Of a stretch of DNA of 64,000 bases, positions 27,001 through 38,230 are shown piece after piece. The stretch is from positions 62,001 through 126,000 of the forward strand of contig CANNZV010001638.1 in the NCBI GenBank assembly GCA_947561585.1, written 5' to 3'. Within the stretch, counting starts at the first letter, position 1, and every line of letters begins with the position of its first letter. This DNA is from Caprella mutica. Taxonomy: Eukaryota > Arthropoda > Malacostraca > Amphipoda > Caprellidae. A program made the translations under genes and the position numbers. Under the pieces are notes generated by a model. It was given only the letters and a program-made list of their open reading frames with translations. It did no database searches and was not told where the DNA came from.

Positions 27001-29191
27001 ACCAGCTTAGCAAAGAGTCTGGTGAAAAGACTTAAAAAAAACCTATGTGTGTACGGCCCATTACACTATGCATAATTTCTGGAATGGGTCCAAATAATTT
27101 ATGTCTATTAGGCAATGTTATAAAATGAAGTATGGTAAGTTACGAATTATCGGTTAGTTTCGCATCTTCGGTCATATAAGAAAAAACGACATAATAGTAA
27201 TTACTTAGTTTTGATTGGTAGCTAATAAATAATCCTATCGTTTTTTCTTATATGACTGAAGATGTAAAACTGACCGATAATTCATAACTTACCCTAGTTA
27301 GAGAAAAGTAGCTATCCTACCTTTTATGGACAGAGACAGAGCATCCAGTTCTTGGTCAGTGAGGTTGAAGTCCTGAGACTGTAAGTCCCCCAGTAGAGAG
27401 TCAGCTGTTGTCTCAAGGGCTAGTAGAGACCTGATACTCTCGAGGAGCTGAATGGGCTGAAAAATATGCAGGGTAAGTTCCGAGTTATAGGGCGGATATG
27501 CAATTTTGGACACGGAAGAAGAAAATTTTATTTTTTAAATTATTATGTTAATTTCAAGTAGTATCATACCTATTGTTGAATCTATGATATATTCATATGC
27601 AAGTACTTATTATGGATACATATAGACTGATTTAAGAAACAAACATAATTTTTTTATTTCTCAAACATTAAAGTATATATACCACACACGACCATCTTTT
27701 CGATGTGCTTCAATTAACGCATGTCCCTAAAATCATTAACTGTATGATTTTTCGACGCATATAAAAAGAGTTGAAAAAAGGAAAATTCTTGAGGCAAGTT
27801 TTTGATGCTGCCTTACATGCAATTCTTTAAAAAAATTGTAGCATAGATTGGTAATCAATGTTATCAGTAGCTTAATATAAACTATTCAGCATGTGACTGA
27901 GTGGTCCCACCTGGAATGTAGACACAACAATCTCATTCTCAGAAGTGTTTGCCTTGCCCACATTCTTGATTGTTTCCTTCAGCTCAGCGATGAGCTTAGA
28001 GTCGTAAATGCCTCTCTCTTCCCAGATGGTGAACACTCTCGTTATTTTGTTGCTAATTTTCTCGTCTCTGAGAGGTGATGTCGATAATATTTAGTGAGAA
28101 AAAATAAAAATTATAACAAAAAATGTATTCTTTCTCAAGCCCTTAATACATAATAGTCCAACTAAGTCTCACTAACCTGACTAGAGGAGTGACATCCTTT
28201 ATTGCTGTGAAGAAATGCTGTACAATAGACAGAGCTTTTTTACGCCGTGCATTTTGAACAATGTCATTGCACACGTAGAATAGAGTAAGGCGGTGACTGA
28301 CTTTAGCTGAAATGAAATAGGGTCAAACTGTCAATTGAAATAAATAAATTGATAAAAATAGATAATGAAGATTGAAGGTATAATAAGAGTTTGAAGATTA
28401 ATGTCTAATAGAATTTTAAAGTTTTTTAATAAAATACATTAAAAAAAACTAGTTGTAGACAAGTCTCAGAATGTCCAAAACTCCAAACTAAAATGGTTTT
28501 CATACCATAATTTAATGAGATGAAACAATACCATAATGACCTGTTTTCAATAAAATTAGCTAACATTTAAGAATAGTAATTGTTTAAAACTTTGCCATTA
28601 GTTACAGCAAAAGAGTTTTAACTTCAGGATATAGCTAATTAAAAAACTATAATTAAAGGAAAAACACTAAAATATAAATAGTTAGCTTATATATATTGTG
28701 AAGAGCAATTATCTTCTGAATTTTTGCTCTTATTGTAAGGGTATTTTGATTTAATAAAAATAAATTAAGTCCTTTTTTTTCATTCTCTATAGCTAGGATA
28801 AATGAATTATTGATCAGTTTCATATCTTCGGTCATATAAGAAACAACTAGTATATTACAATTGTTATTTAATTTTTATTTTAGTTGGTCATGGATACCAA
28901 CTAAAATAAAAATTAAATAACAATTGTAATATACATTTTTCTTATATGACCGAAGATATGAAACTAACTGATAATTCATAATTTACCGTAGCTTCTATCA
29001 AAATGAAACTTACATTTTCTAAGTGCTCTGGCCCAGGCCTGGACAATGGCATGGTATTGGCTTTTGTGCTGCAGACACCATTTGGAGACGCTTTGAATCT
29101 CTTCAGAAGAATCTTTCAAGGTGCTGAACCGTTTCTCCAGAGACCTGGAGTCCAATTTGTTGTTACTGACATCTTTCTTCTTTCCACCCAT
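21091..29191 (-). CDS. RPRD2: CID-domain RNA polymerase II CTD-binding protein, RPRD2-like
   Basis: Eight phase-consistent exons: 29191-29014, 28306-28177, 28067-27911, 27456-27321, 25701-25526, 24769-24577, 24017-23197 and 23046-21091 (3747 nt, 1248 aa; human RPRD2 is about 1460 aa). Residues about 15-150 form a CTD-interacting domain (SVSKWCLQHKSQYHAIVQAW, then HRLTLFYVCNDIVQNARRKK, then TRVFTIWEERGIY). Residues about 155-260 are a helical, coiled-coil-like region as in RPRD proteins. The rest is disordered: a Ser/Pro segment, a Lys/Tyr/Ser/Asp segment with DYHKK repeats, proline runs, and a GRGMSPG repeat (about residues 1126-1210). By family, RPRD proteins bind the phosphorylated Pol II tail and help regulate its dephosphorylation. 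RPRD2 is favoured over RPRD1 by the long C-terminal tail. Confidence 0.9.
21205..21456 (-). repeat. In-frame 21-bp minisatellite encoding GRGMSPG units
   Basis: About twelve head-to-tail copies of a 21-bp unit in the last exon of the RPRD2-type gene. Most units read GRGMSPG, with single GHG, MGP, MPP and SPS variants. The DNA-level similarity between neighbouring units is high, indicating recent expansion. Confidence 0.9.
24322..24540. mobile_element. Foldback MITE, GGTAAGTTATGAATTATCGG family
   Basis: Left arm GGATAAGTTATGAATTATTG and CATTGATCATATAAG. Core: TTGGTATTCATGATACTTGC and its inverse. The right arm is eroded. It lies in an intron of the RPRD2-type gene. Confidence 0.55.
25082..25232. 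mobile_element. Foldback MITE, GGTAAGTTATGAATTATCGG family
   Basis: Left GCTAAGTTCCGAGTTATCAG with CACATTATCGATCAT; right ATGATCGGAAATGTGGAACC. It lacks the core palindrome. RPRD2 intron. Confidence 0.6.
26038..26281. mobile_element. Foldback MITE, GGTAAGTTATGAATTATCGG family (clear copy)
   Basis: Left end GGGTAAGTTCCGAATTACCG, then CACATCTTCGGTCATATAAG; the right end repeats these inverted. The centre holds GTTGGTATCCATTGCAGG and its inverse, followed by a duplicated AT-rich stretch. RPRD2 intron. Confidence 0.8.
26451..26601. mobile_element. Foldback MITE, GGTAAGTTATGAATTATCGG family
   Basis: Arms AGGATAAGTTCTGAGTTATG and TAACTCTGAACTTACCCTAG, with inner CACATTTTCGATCATATAAG and inverse. 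No core palindrome. RPRD2 intron. Confidence 0.65.
26862..27063. mobile_element. Foldback MITE, TIR AAAGGGCCGTACACACGC (internally deleted)
   Basis: Outer TAAAGGGCCGTTCACACGTA and GTGTGTACGGCCCATTA. The left half retains CTCCTACTTTTTCCACGAG and the core GGTATCCATGATACC; most of the right inner arm is deleted. RPRD2 intron. Confidence 0.7.
27132..27296. mobile_element. Foldback MITE, GGTAAGTTATGAATTATCGG family (short clear copy)
   Basis: Left GGTAAGTTACGAATTATCGG and CATCTTCGGTCATATAAG. The right end is an exact-style inverse ending AATTCATAACTTACC. It ends about 25 bp before an exon of the RPRD2-type gene. Confidence 0.8.
28793..28990. mobile_element. Foldback MITE, GGTAAGTTATGAATTATCGG family (near-perfect hairpin)
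   Basis: Left arm ATATCTTCGGTCATATAAG then a ~30-bp AT stretch ending TTTTATTTTAGTTGG, core TCATGGATACC, then the same arm inverted. It sits just downstream of exon 1 of the RPRD2-type gene. Confidence 0.8.
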
Positions 29192-29645
29192 TTAAAAATC
29201 TGAAATAAAAATAGATGAGTTTGAGTTTACAATGCAGCTAGCTTGATTTGAAGGAGCAGTAAACTTTATAAAAAAATATCATTTTTTGTAATGAAAATTT
29301 TATTAATTAGTTGTATACACACAAGAGTTTATTCGTCTTATATATAACTAACAATTTGATTTTAAGTCCAGAGTTCACCGCAAGGGTCGCTGCGAATTGT
29401 TGTTTACAATCCTGATCAAATGTTATCAATTAGAAATATGAATTATTCGACATCAATTGGTATAAAACTATAATAACTAGGTAGTCTAGTCAGTAGTGTG
29501 GTTGCTAGGAGGCTAGGCTGTAAGTTTTTAAGTTTAAAAGTTGTGGTTTAACGATTGCATGTGTATGTGCGTCATTGTTTTGCTCAATCTTTTGTTTACA
29601 TTTGTAGTTCCAGATTTAGTCAGTAGGTGACGCTGCATATGTGAA

Positions 29646-29927
29646 TTAATTAATTAAGATATTTAAATAGGCATTTAAAAAATAACAACATTTTATTCTA
29701 TTTGAAGGAGAGTTTAAAATCTTAAAATTATCTATGGAAATTGCACTATTACACTGTTCAGTATGGTCTCTAATGGAAGAATGAGGTGGAGATGCTAAAA
29801 TATTATTGGTTCTATAGCTCCGCCCTGCATGCTCTGCTATCCGCATATAAAGATTACGTGACGTCATGCTCACGTAATCAGACGGGCACTGCCCACAACT
29901 AAAGTGATACACAACGGAAGAGAGCAT
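29646..29927 (-). pseudogene. Penelope-like element remnant, GIY-YIG endonuclease fragment
   Basis: A 93-aa open stretch reads VVYHFSCGQCPSDYVSMTSR followed by NLYMRIAEHAG and SIRDHTEQC. This matches the arrangement of GIY-YIG domains at the C-terminus of Penelope-like retroelements: a YxG-T-like motif, then R..L..R..EH. The glycine of the second motif reads Ser (YVS), a stop lies just upstream, and no reverse transcriptase is nearby, so it is a dead fragment. It lies about 0.45 kb upstream of the RPRD2-type start on the same strand. Confidence 0.7.
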
Positions 29928-32900
29928 ACTCTACCTCAAATAGTTCAGACTTAAAAATTTTAGAATCATTTTATTCTATTAATAATGTCCCTTTATCAAT
30001 TTATCAACAAACAAGAAAAAGTTTTTCCAAAGGTTTACCACCCCTTTAAGGCAATATTCTCAATTATTGTAGCTACATTTTTTCATCAAATTTTAAGCTA
30101 CTTGCGAATATTCTAAAATAAAACTTTTTATTTAGCTAATTGTTGTAAAAAATGTTTAGCTAATGAACTTTTGTAAAAAAATTGTACTGAATTTCTATAT
30201 TGCTTTATAATTATTCTTTATTTTCATTTAACTTTACTTCCATTCATTTACTTTTTGCTTTATATATATTTGCTGTAATATTCTTTATGTTTTGTTTTGT
30301 TTTCTTTCTATTTACTTCTGTTCGTTGTATATCTTTACAGAATCCCTCTAACTCTCTAACGCCTCCATATCCTATACTAAGTTCATCATCATTTAACTAT
30401 CAACATTTCATACTGGTCTGCTCTTCACCTTGCATTCTACTGTCATCTCACCTGTATTACATCTTCCATTAACATAGAAAAAAGAAATCATTGGAGCCTC
30501 AATTACCTACTGTGTCCTTATTGTTGTCAACATTATAAGACAAGTAGCAACTTAAATCGCGGCCAACCCACCCGAACACAAAACCTTTAAGGCTTTTGGC
30601 AACCTATGTGTCATTTAAGTTAAAAAATGAGGTTGTATCAAATTACCCCAAAGGTGAGGTAATTTGAAACATTAGATTTTCTTTTTTCAAATTATCACCA
30701 CAGACCTACAGATGTAGGGAATAACACATTTAATAAAATTATTACATGAATGATGAATTGATAGCCAAGAGCCCAAAATCCTGAATGGGAAGAATAAAAA
30801 TATAAATTGTGAAATATTTGTTATGAACAGTTCTTAATTAGGCAAAAACCTCAATATTGTATCAAATTACCCCCTTACCCAGACTGTTTTTCAGCTTTTT
30901 GAACAAGTCAGTGGGTATTTATATATTTACATTAATTTTACTGTGAACAGAATAAGAGATCTCAACGAACACTTTACCAGTTCCTGGCAGACTGGGAAAA
31001 TGCCTTAGGGCCTTAGGCGGAGCAAGTAAAAGACGAGGGAAGCGGATCAGGGTGAGTTATATTTACTAGGTTAAATTGTGGTTAGTATCTTTACCAGCTT
31101 CATTTATGGTTCAACAGGTTCGTTAACTTTACTCGGTTAAATTATTAATTTTTGACTAATAATTTAAATTAAAATATAATTTTGGAATCATAGATACCAG
31201 ACTACCAGTCATTATGACATACCTACTACATTAAAGGATTTAAGCAGAAGTTTTTCTCATGATCTCTGCGCCCTGCGGGAGATCATGAATTAATTCCTAT
31301 ATTACCATTAATTTTAATTTAGCTGCGGGAGATTTCGAATTAATTCCTATGTTACCATTAATTTAGCTGAGGGAGATTCTGAATCTGCTGCTGACAGACA
31401 GTGATTGTTACTCTCTAGTCTCTCAAATTAAAATCTCTGACGGAGAAAAGACACGTTATGCAGAGTGGATAAATTAAGCTCTCCATTTATCTAAAATGAT
31501 CAAATTATCATAAATTCTCTCTAAAATAAGTAAATAACATTGTAGCATAGGAGAAAAGATATTTCTCGTCATTAGGTAGCAATTGAAGGGCTACAAATTA
31601 CTGTCACAAACTCCGAAACTCGAAATTAAAATGGTGAGTATGGTCTATGGACATGCTCTATTACCTGGATAATTGGATTGATATGGAATTCAAATTTTCA
31701 TCCTACAGTCATATATTATATTTACATGTATTTTACCAAGAATATGAGGAAAAGTTCAAAAAGTTAGTAACTATTTCTTGCAGAGCACTTTACTTGAATC
31801 CCAGTGGCAGTCTGCAGAGTATGGGACATTTTTAACATTTTCTGTGTGAACAATCCTTAATTTCCTCCTAGTCCTATATGTACACAGAACACTGTAGGGT
31901 GTTTGTGCCAGTAATCAGCATACCTCTAGTAATTGGAATAGCAGACACATTGAGTATAATTTTCTATATAATATATTAAGGAATAGAGGCATACGTACTA
32001 AGTTATTAAAGAATCAACAACTATAATTGATTAGTAATTCATTCTAATCATTTAACCACACTAATTAACAGGTAGCTTCCAATCAAGTCAAGTTATCGGT
32101 CAGTTCGTTGTATTTTTCGTAAGAGAATGTATCCTCTTTGAAACTCATGAGTGTGTTACAGTAGCTTTTAATGTACCAGGTTTATGTTTTTCTAGATGTA
32201 CAATTTACGATCTATCACTGCATTTTAAAATCTAACAAATACTTGCTTTTTATTTAAAATGGTAGTCCGATCACTAGATTTTTAGAACATCTAATTTTAA
32301 TGTTCGGACAGACTGGCCGATTAAACAAAGAATCAATCCGGCCACCCTGATGATTACTGGAAAAACTTCCCGTAATGCGTCCGATAACAAAATGGTATTT
32401 CAACTCATTAATTTAGATCATTACATTGACCGATAACATTAATGAATAAATTTTGAGATATTTAAGCTTGTATATTCTCCGAATAAAATACGTTATTACA
32501 TATGATAACAAGATATGATTACTATAACTTCAAATATATTATATATATATATTTTACATAATCATACCAACTTATATAGTGTCACGTGTGAATTATATAT
32601 GGCGTTTATCAATAACCAAAATACGTAAAATTCAATCAGAAAGATTTAGAATCAACAGAAAACAAGCGTTCCACTCCAGGTTGTGATATCATTGATAGCG
32701 ACAAAGAATGGTTGAATCTACATCACAATAGTGGAAGAGGGCAAACCAGATTAAATGTAGACGGCATATATAACGACCTTTATTATATAAGGGCCATTCG
32801 AATTATGTCCCGTTTAAACTTAAACAAAGCAACAGTTATTTAGGGGCTGAAAATTACTTAGGTACCTAGCTTTGGAACTATTTCAATGGAAATCTAATTG

Positions 32901-33960
32901 AGGTAAAGCAATTTTAAAATAATTTTTATCAGTAAATAAAATGGGTTATAGACTTATAGTTAGCATTATAATAAGGCTAAGATATCTGCAACTAAATAGA
33001 CATGAAATGCTTATGACAATTACGGCTTGCTTTTATTTAAAATAGTTACCCCTTTTTTCAGAACAATTCTAATCAAAGAAAACGTATAGAGGCTAAAACT
33101 AAATTAATTGATATTACTAAATACCAATCTGAGTCTTCTGAGAAATGAATATATTAAGCATTGATTGTCAATTTTAAAATATCTGAATATAATCTATGTA
33201 TACTTGGCAGACGAATCAAATATATGATAAGCCTTATAATATAAAGTAGCCGTTGATTCTTAAAGCGGGTAATTATTTCCTCTTGCATGTAGAAGGTAGC
33301 AGTTGTAGGAGTTCAGCTTATGTAAATAAATAATCACATTTATATAAAATAACTTAGTTTTCAATTCTGGTGTATGACAAACAACAATGAATAACATGTC
33401 CAAACTTTCGAATGAAATGACAACACTCAAATATAACGTATTTATAATTTTAACCATTGACGAAGTGTTTGATTGTGTGTATGGGTAGGTAATAATGATA
33501 TAAACATAATACTTACTATTACTTAGTACAGTAGGAATTACATTAATAAAAAAGAATACACATTGATTGTATAGATACTAGGTAATAGTAGGTATGACTA
33601 AATCTATTACTAGTAATTAGAAGCGGGAGACTAATTATACTATGTACTATTATATTAATCAGTCACTAATCAACAAGTATGATGAACATTAGTTCCTTAT
33701 GATTGGCCACCGGACGATAATAGAATTGGAAGTGATCGAACATAGATATTGCTATGACGAATACTAGCATTTTAGACTAATGGGACATATCTATTTTTAA
33801 TTGTATAAGTAATAACATAAATGTGTTTGTGTAAAGCAATTGGAAAGATAAAAATTCCAGCTTTCTAATGATAGTTGCATCGCGTTGGTAGCGTTTATAT
33901 GTGACTTGTTATTGGTATTTGTTTGTAATTTATCCTTAAGTGACCGACTACTAATTTACT
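29928..33960. other. Gene-free spacer with scattered eroded repeats
   Basis: No exon was supported on either strand. It includes a degenerate CCAGTCTGCAG-type element at about 31255-31470, with two ATTAATTCCTAT modules, and otherwise AT-rich single-copy-looking DNA. Confidence 0.45.
31255..31470. mobile_element. Degenerate element of the CCAGTCTGCAG group
   Basis: Contains two GAATTAATTCCTAT-ATTACCATTAATTT modules and AGATTCTGAATCTGCTGCTG, shared with copies at 34000-34200 and 47500-47716. Its termini are eroded. Confidence 0.5.
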
Positions 33961-33972
33961 GGCACAAACACC

Positions 33973-34200
33973 CCAGTCTGCAGAATATGGAACATTTTTC
34001 CAAGACTCTGTGGGAGTTTTTAATTGAATTTTAGAAATTGGAGATCTCTGCAGGAGATCTTAAATTAATTCCTATGTTACTATTAATTTAGCTGCAGAAG
34101 ATTCTGAATGTGCTGCTGAGAGTCTGAGTCAGAGAGTAGCTCTCTCTCAAATTTAAGTTTCTGCGGGACAGCTGGAGAAGAGACACATTCTGCAGACTGG
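33973..34200. mobile_element. MITE-like element, TIR CCAGTCTGCAGAAT (type A interior)
   Basis: Starts CCAGTCTGCAGAATATGG and ends CATTCTGCAGACTGG. Interior: TTGGAGATCTCTGCAGGAGA, ATTAATTCCTATGTTAC, CTGAGAGTCTGAGTCAGAGA. No coding capacity. Confidence 0.75.
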
Positions 34201-34320
34201 CAAACACCCCACTCAGGAAAATAGCTTATGCAAACAGATGAATTTTAGAGGGTAAATGCTGCGGATTATACAGTTCCCAATAATTCCAGTCTGTATTTCG
34301 TGGTAAATTCCACCGACATG

Positions 34321-34466
34321 CCAGTCTGCAGAATAGGGGACATTTTTAACATTTTCTGTGCGAACAGACCTTAATTTCCTCCTATATTTACATTAATTTT
34401 AATGTGAACAAAAGGCAAAAATAGAGGAATTCTTGGAGAACAGTTTACCAGTTCCTGCAGTCTGAC
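34321..34466. mobile_element. MITE-like element, CCAGTCTGCAG ends (type B interior)
   Basis: Begins CCAGTCTGCAGAATAGGG and ends CCAGTTCCTGCAGTCTG. Interior: ACATTTTCTGTGCGAACAGA, TTACATTAATTTTAATGTGA. The same unit lies inverted at 34640-34784. Confidence 0.7.
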
Positions 34467-34639
34467 CGACATGCCAGGGTGGAAAAATAACTCTTCTGAT
34501 TGACTAGTAACTCTGTTAGAGATTCATTCTAAAGACAACTCTGCAGAAAGCCAGAAACTACACTTTATTTCTTTTAACTATGTAAGAGTTAGTCCTATAT
34601 AGTTCATAACATTTGAAAAAATATAACTCTGCATGCTAT

Positions 34640-34784
34640 CCAGACTGCAGGAACTGATAAACTGTTCTCCAAGAAATCTTCTATTTTTGCCTTTTGTTCA
34701 CATTAAAATTAATTTAAATATAGGAGGAAATTAAGGTTTGTTCGCACAGAAAATGTTAAAAATGTCCCCTATTCTGCAGACTGG
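34640..34784. mobile_element. MITE-like element, CCAGTCTGCAG ends (type B), inverted
   Basis: Inverse of 34321-34466: it starts CCAGACTGCAGGAACTG and ends CCTATTCTGCAGACTGG. The pair could form a large hairpin. Confidence 0.7.
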
Positions 34785-34815
34785 CATGCTATTATGCTAT
34801 ACATGCTTTATTAAT

Positions 34816-35053
34816 AGGGTCAAGCAGGTAAATTCAGGCCCACTAACTAACTGCGGCCTCTAACAACAGAAACGCCATAGCTTCAAAACACTCGTTAAAA
34901 ACAAAGTAATAAATTATAGCATGCACTGTGCTTATTAGTTATTTTGATAGCTATGCAACATTTTAATGTAATTTCGGTTCAGAATGATTTAGAGACTCTC
35001 ATGAGAGGGCCGCAATTAAAAATTATAGGGGCGCAATTTATTTGCGTGACCCT
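34816..35053. mobile_element. MITE-like element, AGGGTCAAGCAGGTAAATT family (inverted)
   Basis: Full copy in the opposite orientation to that at 6046-6286: starts AGGGTCAAGCAGGTAAATTC and ends GCAATTTATTTGCGTGACCCT. Confidence 0.75.
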
Positions 35054-35248
35054 ACCTACCTAACTTATAACTAGTAAACAGTAAACACTGTTACACTAGT
35101 AGTAAGTTAGTAACTAGTAAACAGGGTTAATCATTATTTAATTCATTAATAAACTCTGTGGTTGAGTATTCATGAGTAACTCTGTTAGAATTTGAGTTTT
35201 CCACTCTGGCCAACATGTCAGTGGAATTTTTCCCCTTTGCCCTTTGCC

Positions 35249-35706
35249 AAGTAAAATAGTATGTCTCATAAACTCGCCATTTGTCTCTCCAGCTCTCTCC
35301 AAAATTCCCAAGTAATAAAGCATGTCCAAACTCGCCATTTTAATGGCGAGTTTGTGACAGTTATTTTGACCCCTTCAAATGCAAATGGCGAGTTTTATCC
35401 ATTTTTCTCCTATGCTACAATGTTATTTTGGAGAGAATTTATGAAAATTTGATCATTTTGGAGAGAATTTGTTGAATTTTGGAGAGAGCTGGAGAGACAA
35501 ATGGTGAGTTTATGAGACATAGTATTCTACTTGGCTGAAAATTCAACAAATTCTCTCCAAAATGATCAAATTTTCATAAATTCTCTACAAAATAACATAG
35601 TAGCATAGGAGAAAAATAGATAAAACTCGCCATTTGCAATTGAAGGGCTCAAAATAACTGTCACAAACTCGCCATTAAAATGGCGAGTTTGGACATGCTT
35701 TATTAC
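35249..35706. repeat. Interleaved inverted repeats (ACTCGCCATTT family)
   Basis: Order is A-B-A'-B': A (35249-35306, TCTCATAAACTCGCCATTTG) pairs with A' (35472-35531), while B (35307-35471) pairs with B' (35537-35706). B also holds its own palindrome AACTCGCCATTTTAATGGCG.. at 35327. Pieces of the same sequence recur near 46520, 48240-48340 and 48420. Confidence 0.7.
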
Positions 35707-35719
35707 AGGGCCCTTTGGA

Positions 35720-35910
35720 AATAATATTAATATTCTGGCAAAATCAGTGGATTTTTAGCTATTAATTCCTATGTTACCATTAATTTTTGGTGGATAAATT
35801 GGGAAAATGTTAGTGGATCAGCCAAATTATTGGAAATTTATGGTGGATTTTTTCAGCTTTTTGAAAAAGTCAGTGGAATTTTGTGCACCAAATACAGAGT
35901 GGGTTCCCAT
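35720..35910. repeat. Interspersed repeat with GTGGAATTTTGTGCACCAAA
   Basis: Contains ATTAATTCCTATGTTACCAT, GTGGATCAGCCAAATTATTGG, GGTGGATTTTTTCAGC and GTGCACCAAATACAGA. Copies lie at 49075-49265 (same strand) and 17330-17470 (inverted). Ends were not defined. Confidence 0.6.
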
Positions 35911-36029
35911 TAATTTATAACTGTATTTTAAGGTTTGCTAAATTCCAAAAGAGAGATTAATCCATCAGAAAAGACCACTTTTTCCAGAGTAGCAAACAGT
36001 AACACCCTACATCATTACATGTATTTTAG

Positions 36030-36117
36030 AAATTTTACATAGAAGTGAGAAAAGAAGCTAAAATATAGGATTTCTTGGAGAACAGTTTACCAGTTCCTGC
36101 AGTCTGACCAGAATCTA
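36030..36117. mobile_element. Partial CCAGTCTGCAG type B element
   Basis: Retains the right end: GGAGAACAGTTTACCAGTTCC then TGCAGTCTG. The left end is missing. Confidence 0.45.
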
Positions 36118-37429
36118 TAGTCTTGTGATGTTTTATATAAAATTTAATAAAATTAAAGACGCTCTCATTACATTAACTTTACTTACCTAGGATCCAAGGT
36201 TCTACCTAGGATATAATTAAGCAATGCTACAATGATTCTATATATGATAACTCCACAATTAGAATTAGTTACATAGTTATAGGTCTATCTACCTTGGTAG
36301 GTTAAAAATATAAAACAACCTGCCGCTAGCCGCTAGTAAGTAGGTAGATAGGTACTAGCCTACAAGATCACACTGTTTATCTTTAACTAGGTAACTACTA
36401 ATCAGGTTTACTTGAAACAACTGTAACTAAATATTCATGTAGCAAATGAGGAATGATCTCTAAAACAAATTTTTCCTCCAGTTACCACTGTCAAGTAAAT
36501 ATTATCACAAATATAAAAAGAAAAATTGGCATTAAAATATTATTATTAGACAAAACTTTATTTTTTTTCGGTATACAGACAAAATTTTAGTAGAAAATAT
36601 TGCGACTATTGAGTGAAGTTGAGAAGAAAATGGATTTGGATAAACTCTCCATGCAATTTAATTGTTTTTTTTAAAGGTATCAATTGAAAAATACTCGTCA
36701 AAGAGATATGTACCAGAATGTCAATATAAATAATAGTAATCAAAGAAATCATCAAGGTTAGGAAATTTTACTCATTGATTTAAGACTAGAAGTAGATATC
36801 CCTACAGTTTTTTCATAAAATTTCGAGCTTTCCTAATCAATATTCTTGCGAAAGGAACCCTACACCACAGACAGAGAATACTATTCTATGTACTGTGCCT
36901 ACACTTTCGAATACTTATTCGTAGAAACTGACAACTGTTTATAATTTCTGGCATAAAAGAAGTTTCGCAACATAATGAATATCAATATAGTTCAATAGTT
37001 AGTGATTCGAATTCGGAAAGAATTTAATCACTCTTTAATAATAAATCAAAAGAGGTCGATCAAAATTTAAAGTAAAATCTTTTTAATCTATTTGAATTAA
37101 TCAAAGTCTAATTCATTATAACTTAGCAGTTATCATCTGTAAACTAGAAATACTATATTTTCAAGACAATTCTTTCCCATAAACAAAGTAGCTATCTACT
37201 TCGTAACTTTATAAATTATGATCGTAATAATATATAATCGATTGGGAATAATTACCGTCCCTACAAACAACGGTCTGTCGATTCGATGGAACAATCCATC
37301 GATTCGATATCCCAGGCAATCGAATTGATAAACGTTGTTTATAGCGGTTATTTAAGCAGTATGCATTGTATACTTGTTAAGAATGACTGAAATTTCTATA
37401 AACTAAAGAAAAGATACCTAGCATTGAAT

Positions 37430-37611
37430 GATCAGCCACTCACCATTGAACGGTCAGCTGCCTAGCAATGAACGGTCAGCTACCTAGCACTGAACGGTCA
37501 GCTACCAACATACTTATAGTAGCTTCGTTGGGTCAGCTACTTAGCATTGAACAGTTAGCCACCTTGCAATGAACGGTCAGCTACCTAGCTGACCGGCCAC
37601 CTAGCGGCCAT
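37430..37611. repeat. Diverged part of GAATGGTCAGCTACCTAGCA minisatellite
   Basis: Degenerate units (GAACGGTCAGCTACCTAGCA) of the array that resumes at 38231. A transposon-like insert separates the two blocks. Confidence 0.75.
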
Positions 37612-37725
37612 TATGTAGTTTGTTGCATCCACTAGTTTGTTGTACAGCATACTTTATGATTCATTGATAACCTGGCAGGGGGATTCAGGGGGCGGCACGC
37701 CCTTCGATACATCTAACTTATATTT
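37612..37725. mobile_element. TACAACAAACTAC-type element end, inserted in the minisatellite
   Basis: ATGTAGTTTGTTGCATCCAC, CCTGGCAGGGGGATTCAGG and GGCGGCACGCCC match ends at 8610-8690, 7300-7380 and 51050-51130. Confidence 0.6.
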
Positions 37726-37907
37726 ATACCCGATACCGAATTTTTCAGTCAAATCTCATGATAAATAAATGTCAAATCATGTTAAAATTAATAGTGTTAC
37801 GTATCATTTTAAAACGGTTGATGGAGTTAACCACTTTTAATAAATACATTTCTCTTACCGTTTTAAAATGAAATCATTATAAAACTAGATTACGTGCACT
37901 CTGTAGA

Positions 37908-38208
37908 GCGCATACCTTCGCCATCGCTTTAACTCGTTTTCTCCCAAAATTTAATAAACTGATAACTGAATAAAGACCAATCATCCCACCAAAGTTCATG
38001 CAATATGGTTCAATAATTTTGGAGTTATAAATGACCATGACCTTGACCTTTGACTAGGTCGCTCCCAAAATTCTACCAGAAGGTCACTGGACACTGACCA
38101 ATCGTTCCACCAAATTTCAGGCAATTTGGTTGAACACTTTTTCAGTTATGCGAATAACAAAATGATAAATAAATAAATATAACCTTCCGCAAATTTGCGA
38201 AGGTAATG
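37908..38208. mobile_element. Short element with TACCTTCGC inverted ends
   Basis: Begins TACCTTCGCCATCGC and ends TTTGCGAAGGTA. The interior has two related segments, CCAATCATCCCACCAAAGTT and CCAATCGTTCCACCAAATTT, around ATGACCTTGACCTTTGA. No protein. It lies between the two blocks of the minisatellite. Confidence 0.55.
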
Positions 38209-38230
38209 AGACCGAATTTTACTAGAACTC

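Noticed and set aside
30200..30472. 90-codon plus-strand open frame rich in Phe/Leu
   Set aside because: Low-complexity translation of T-rich DNA, with no splice or domain support.
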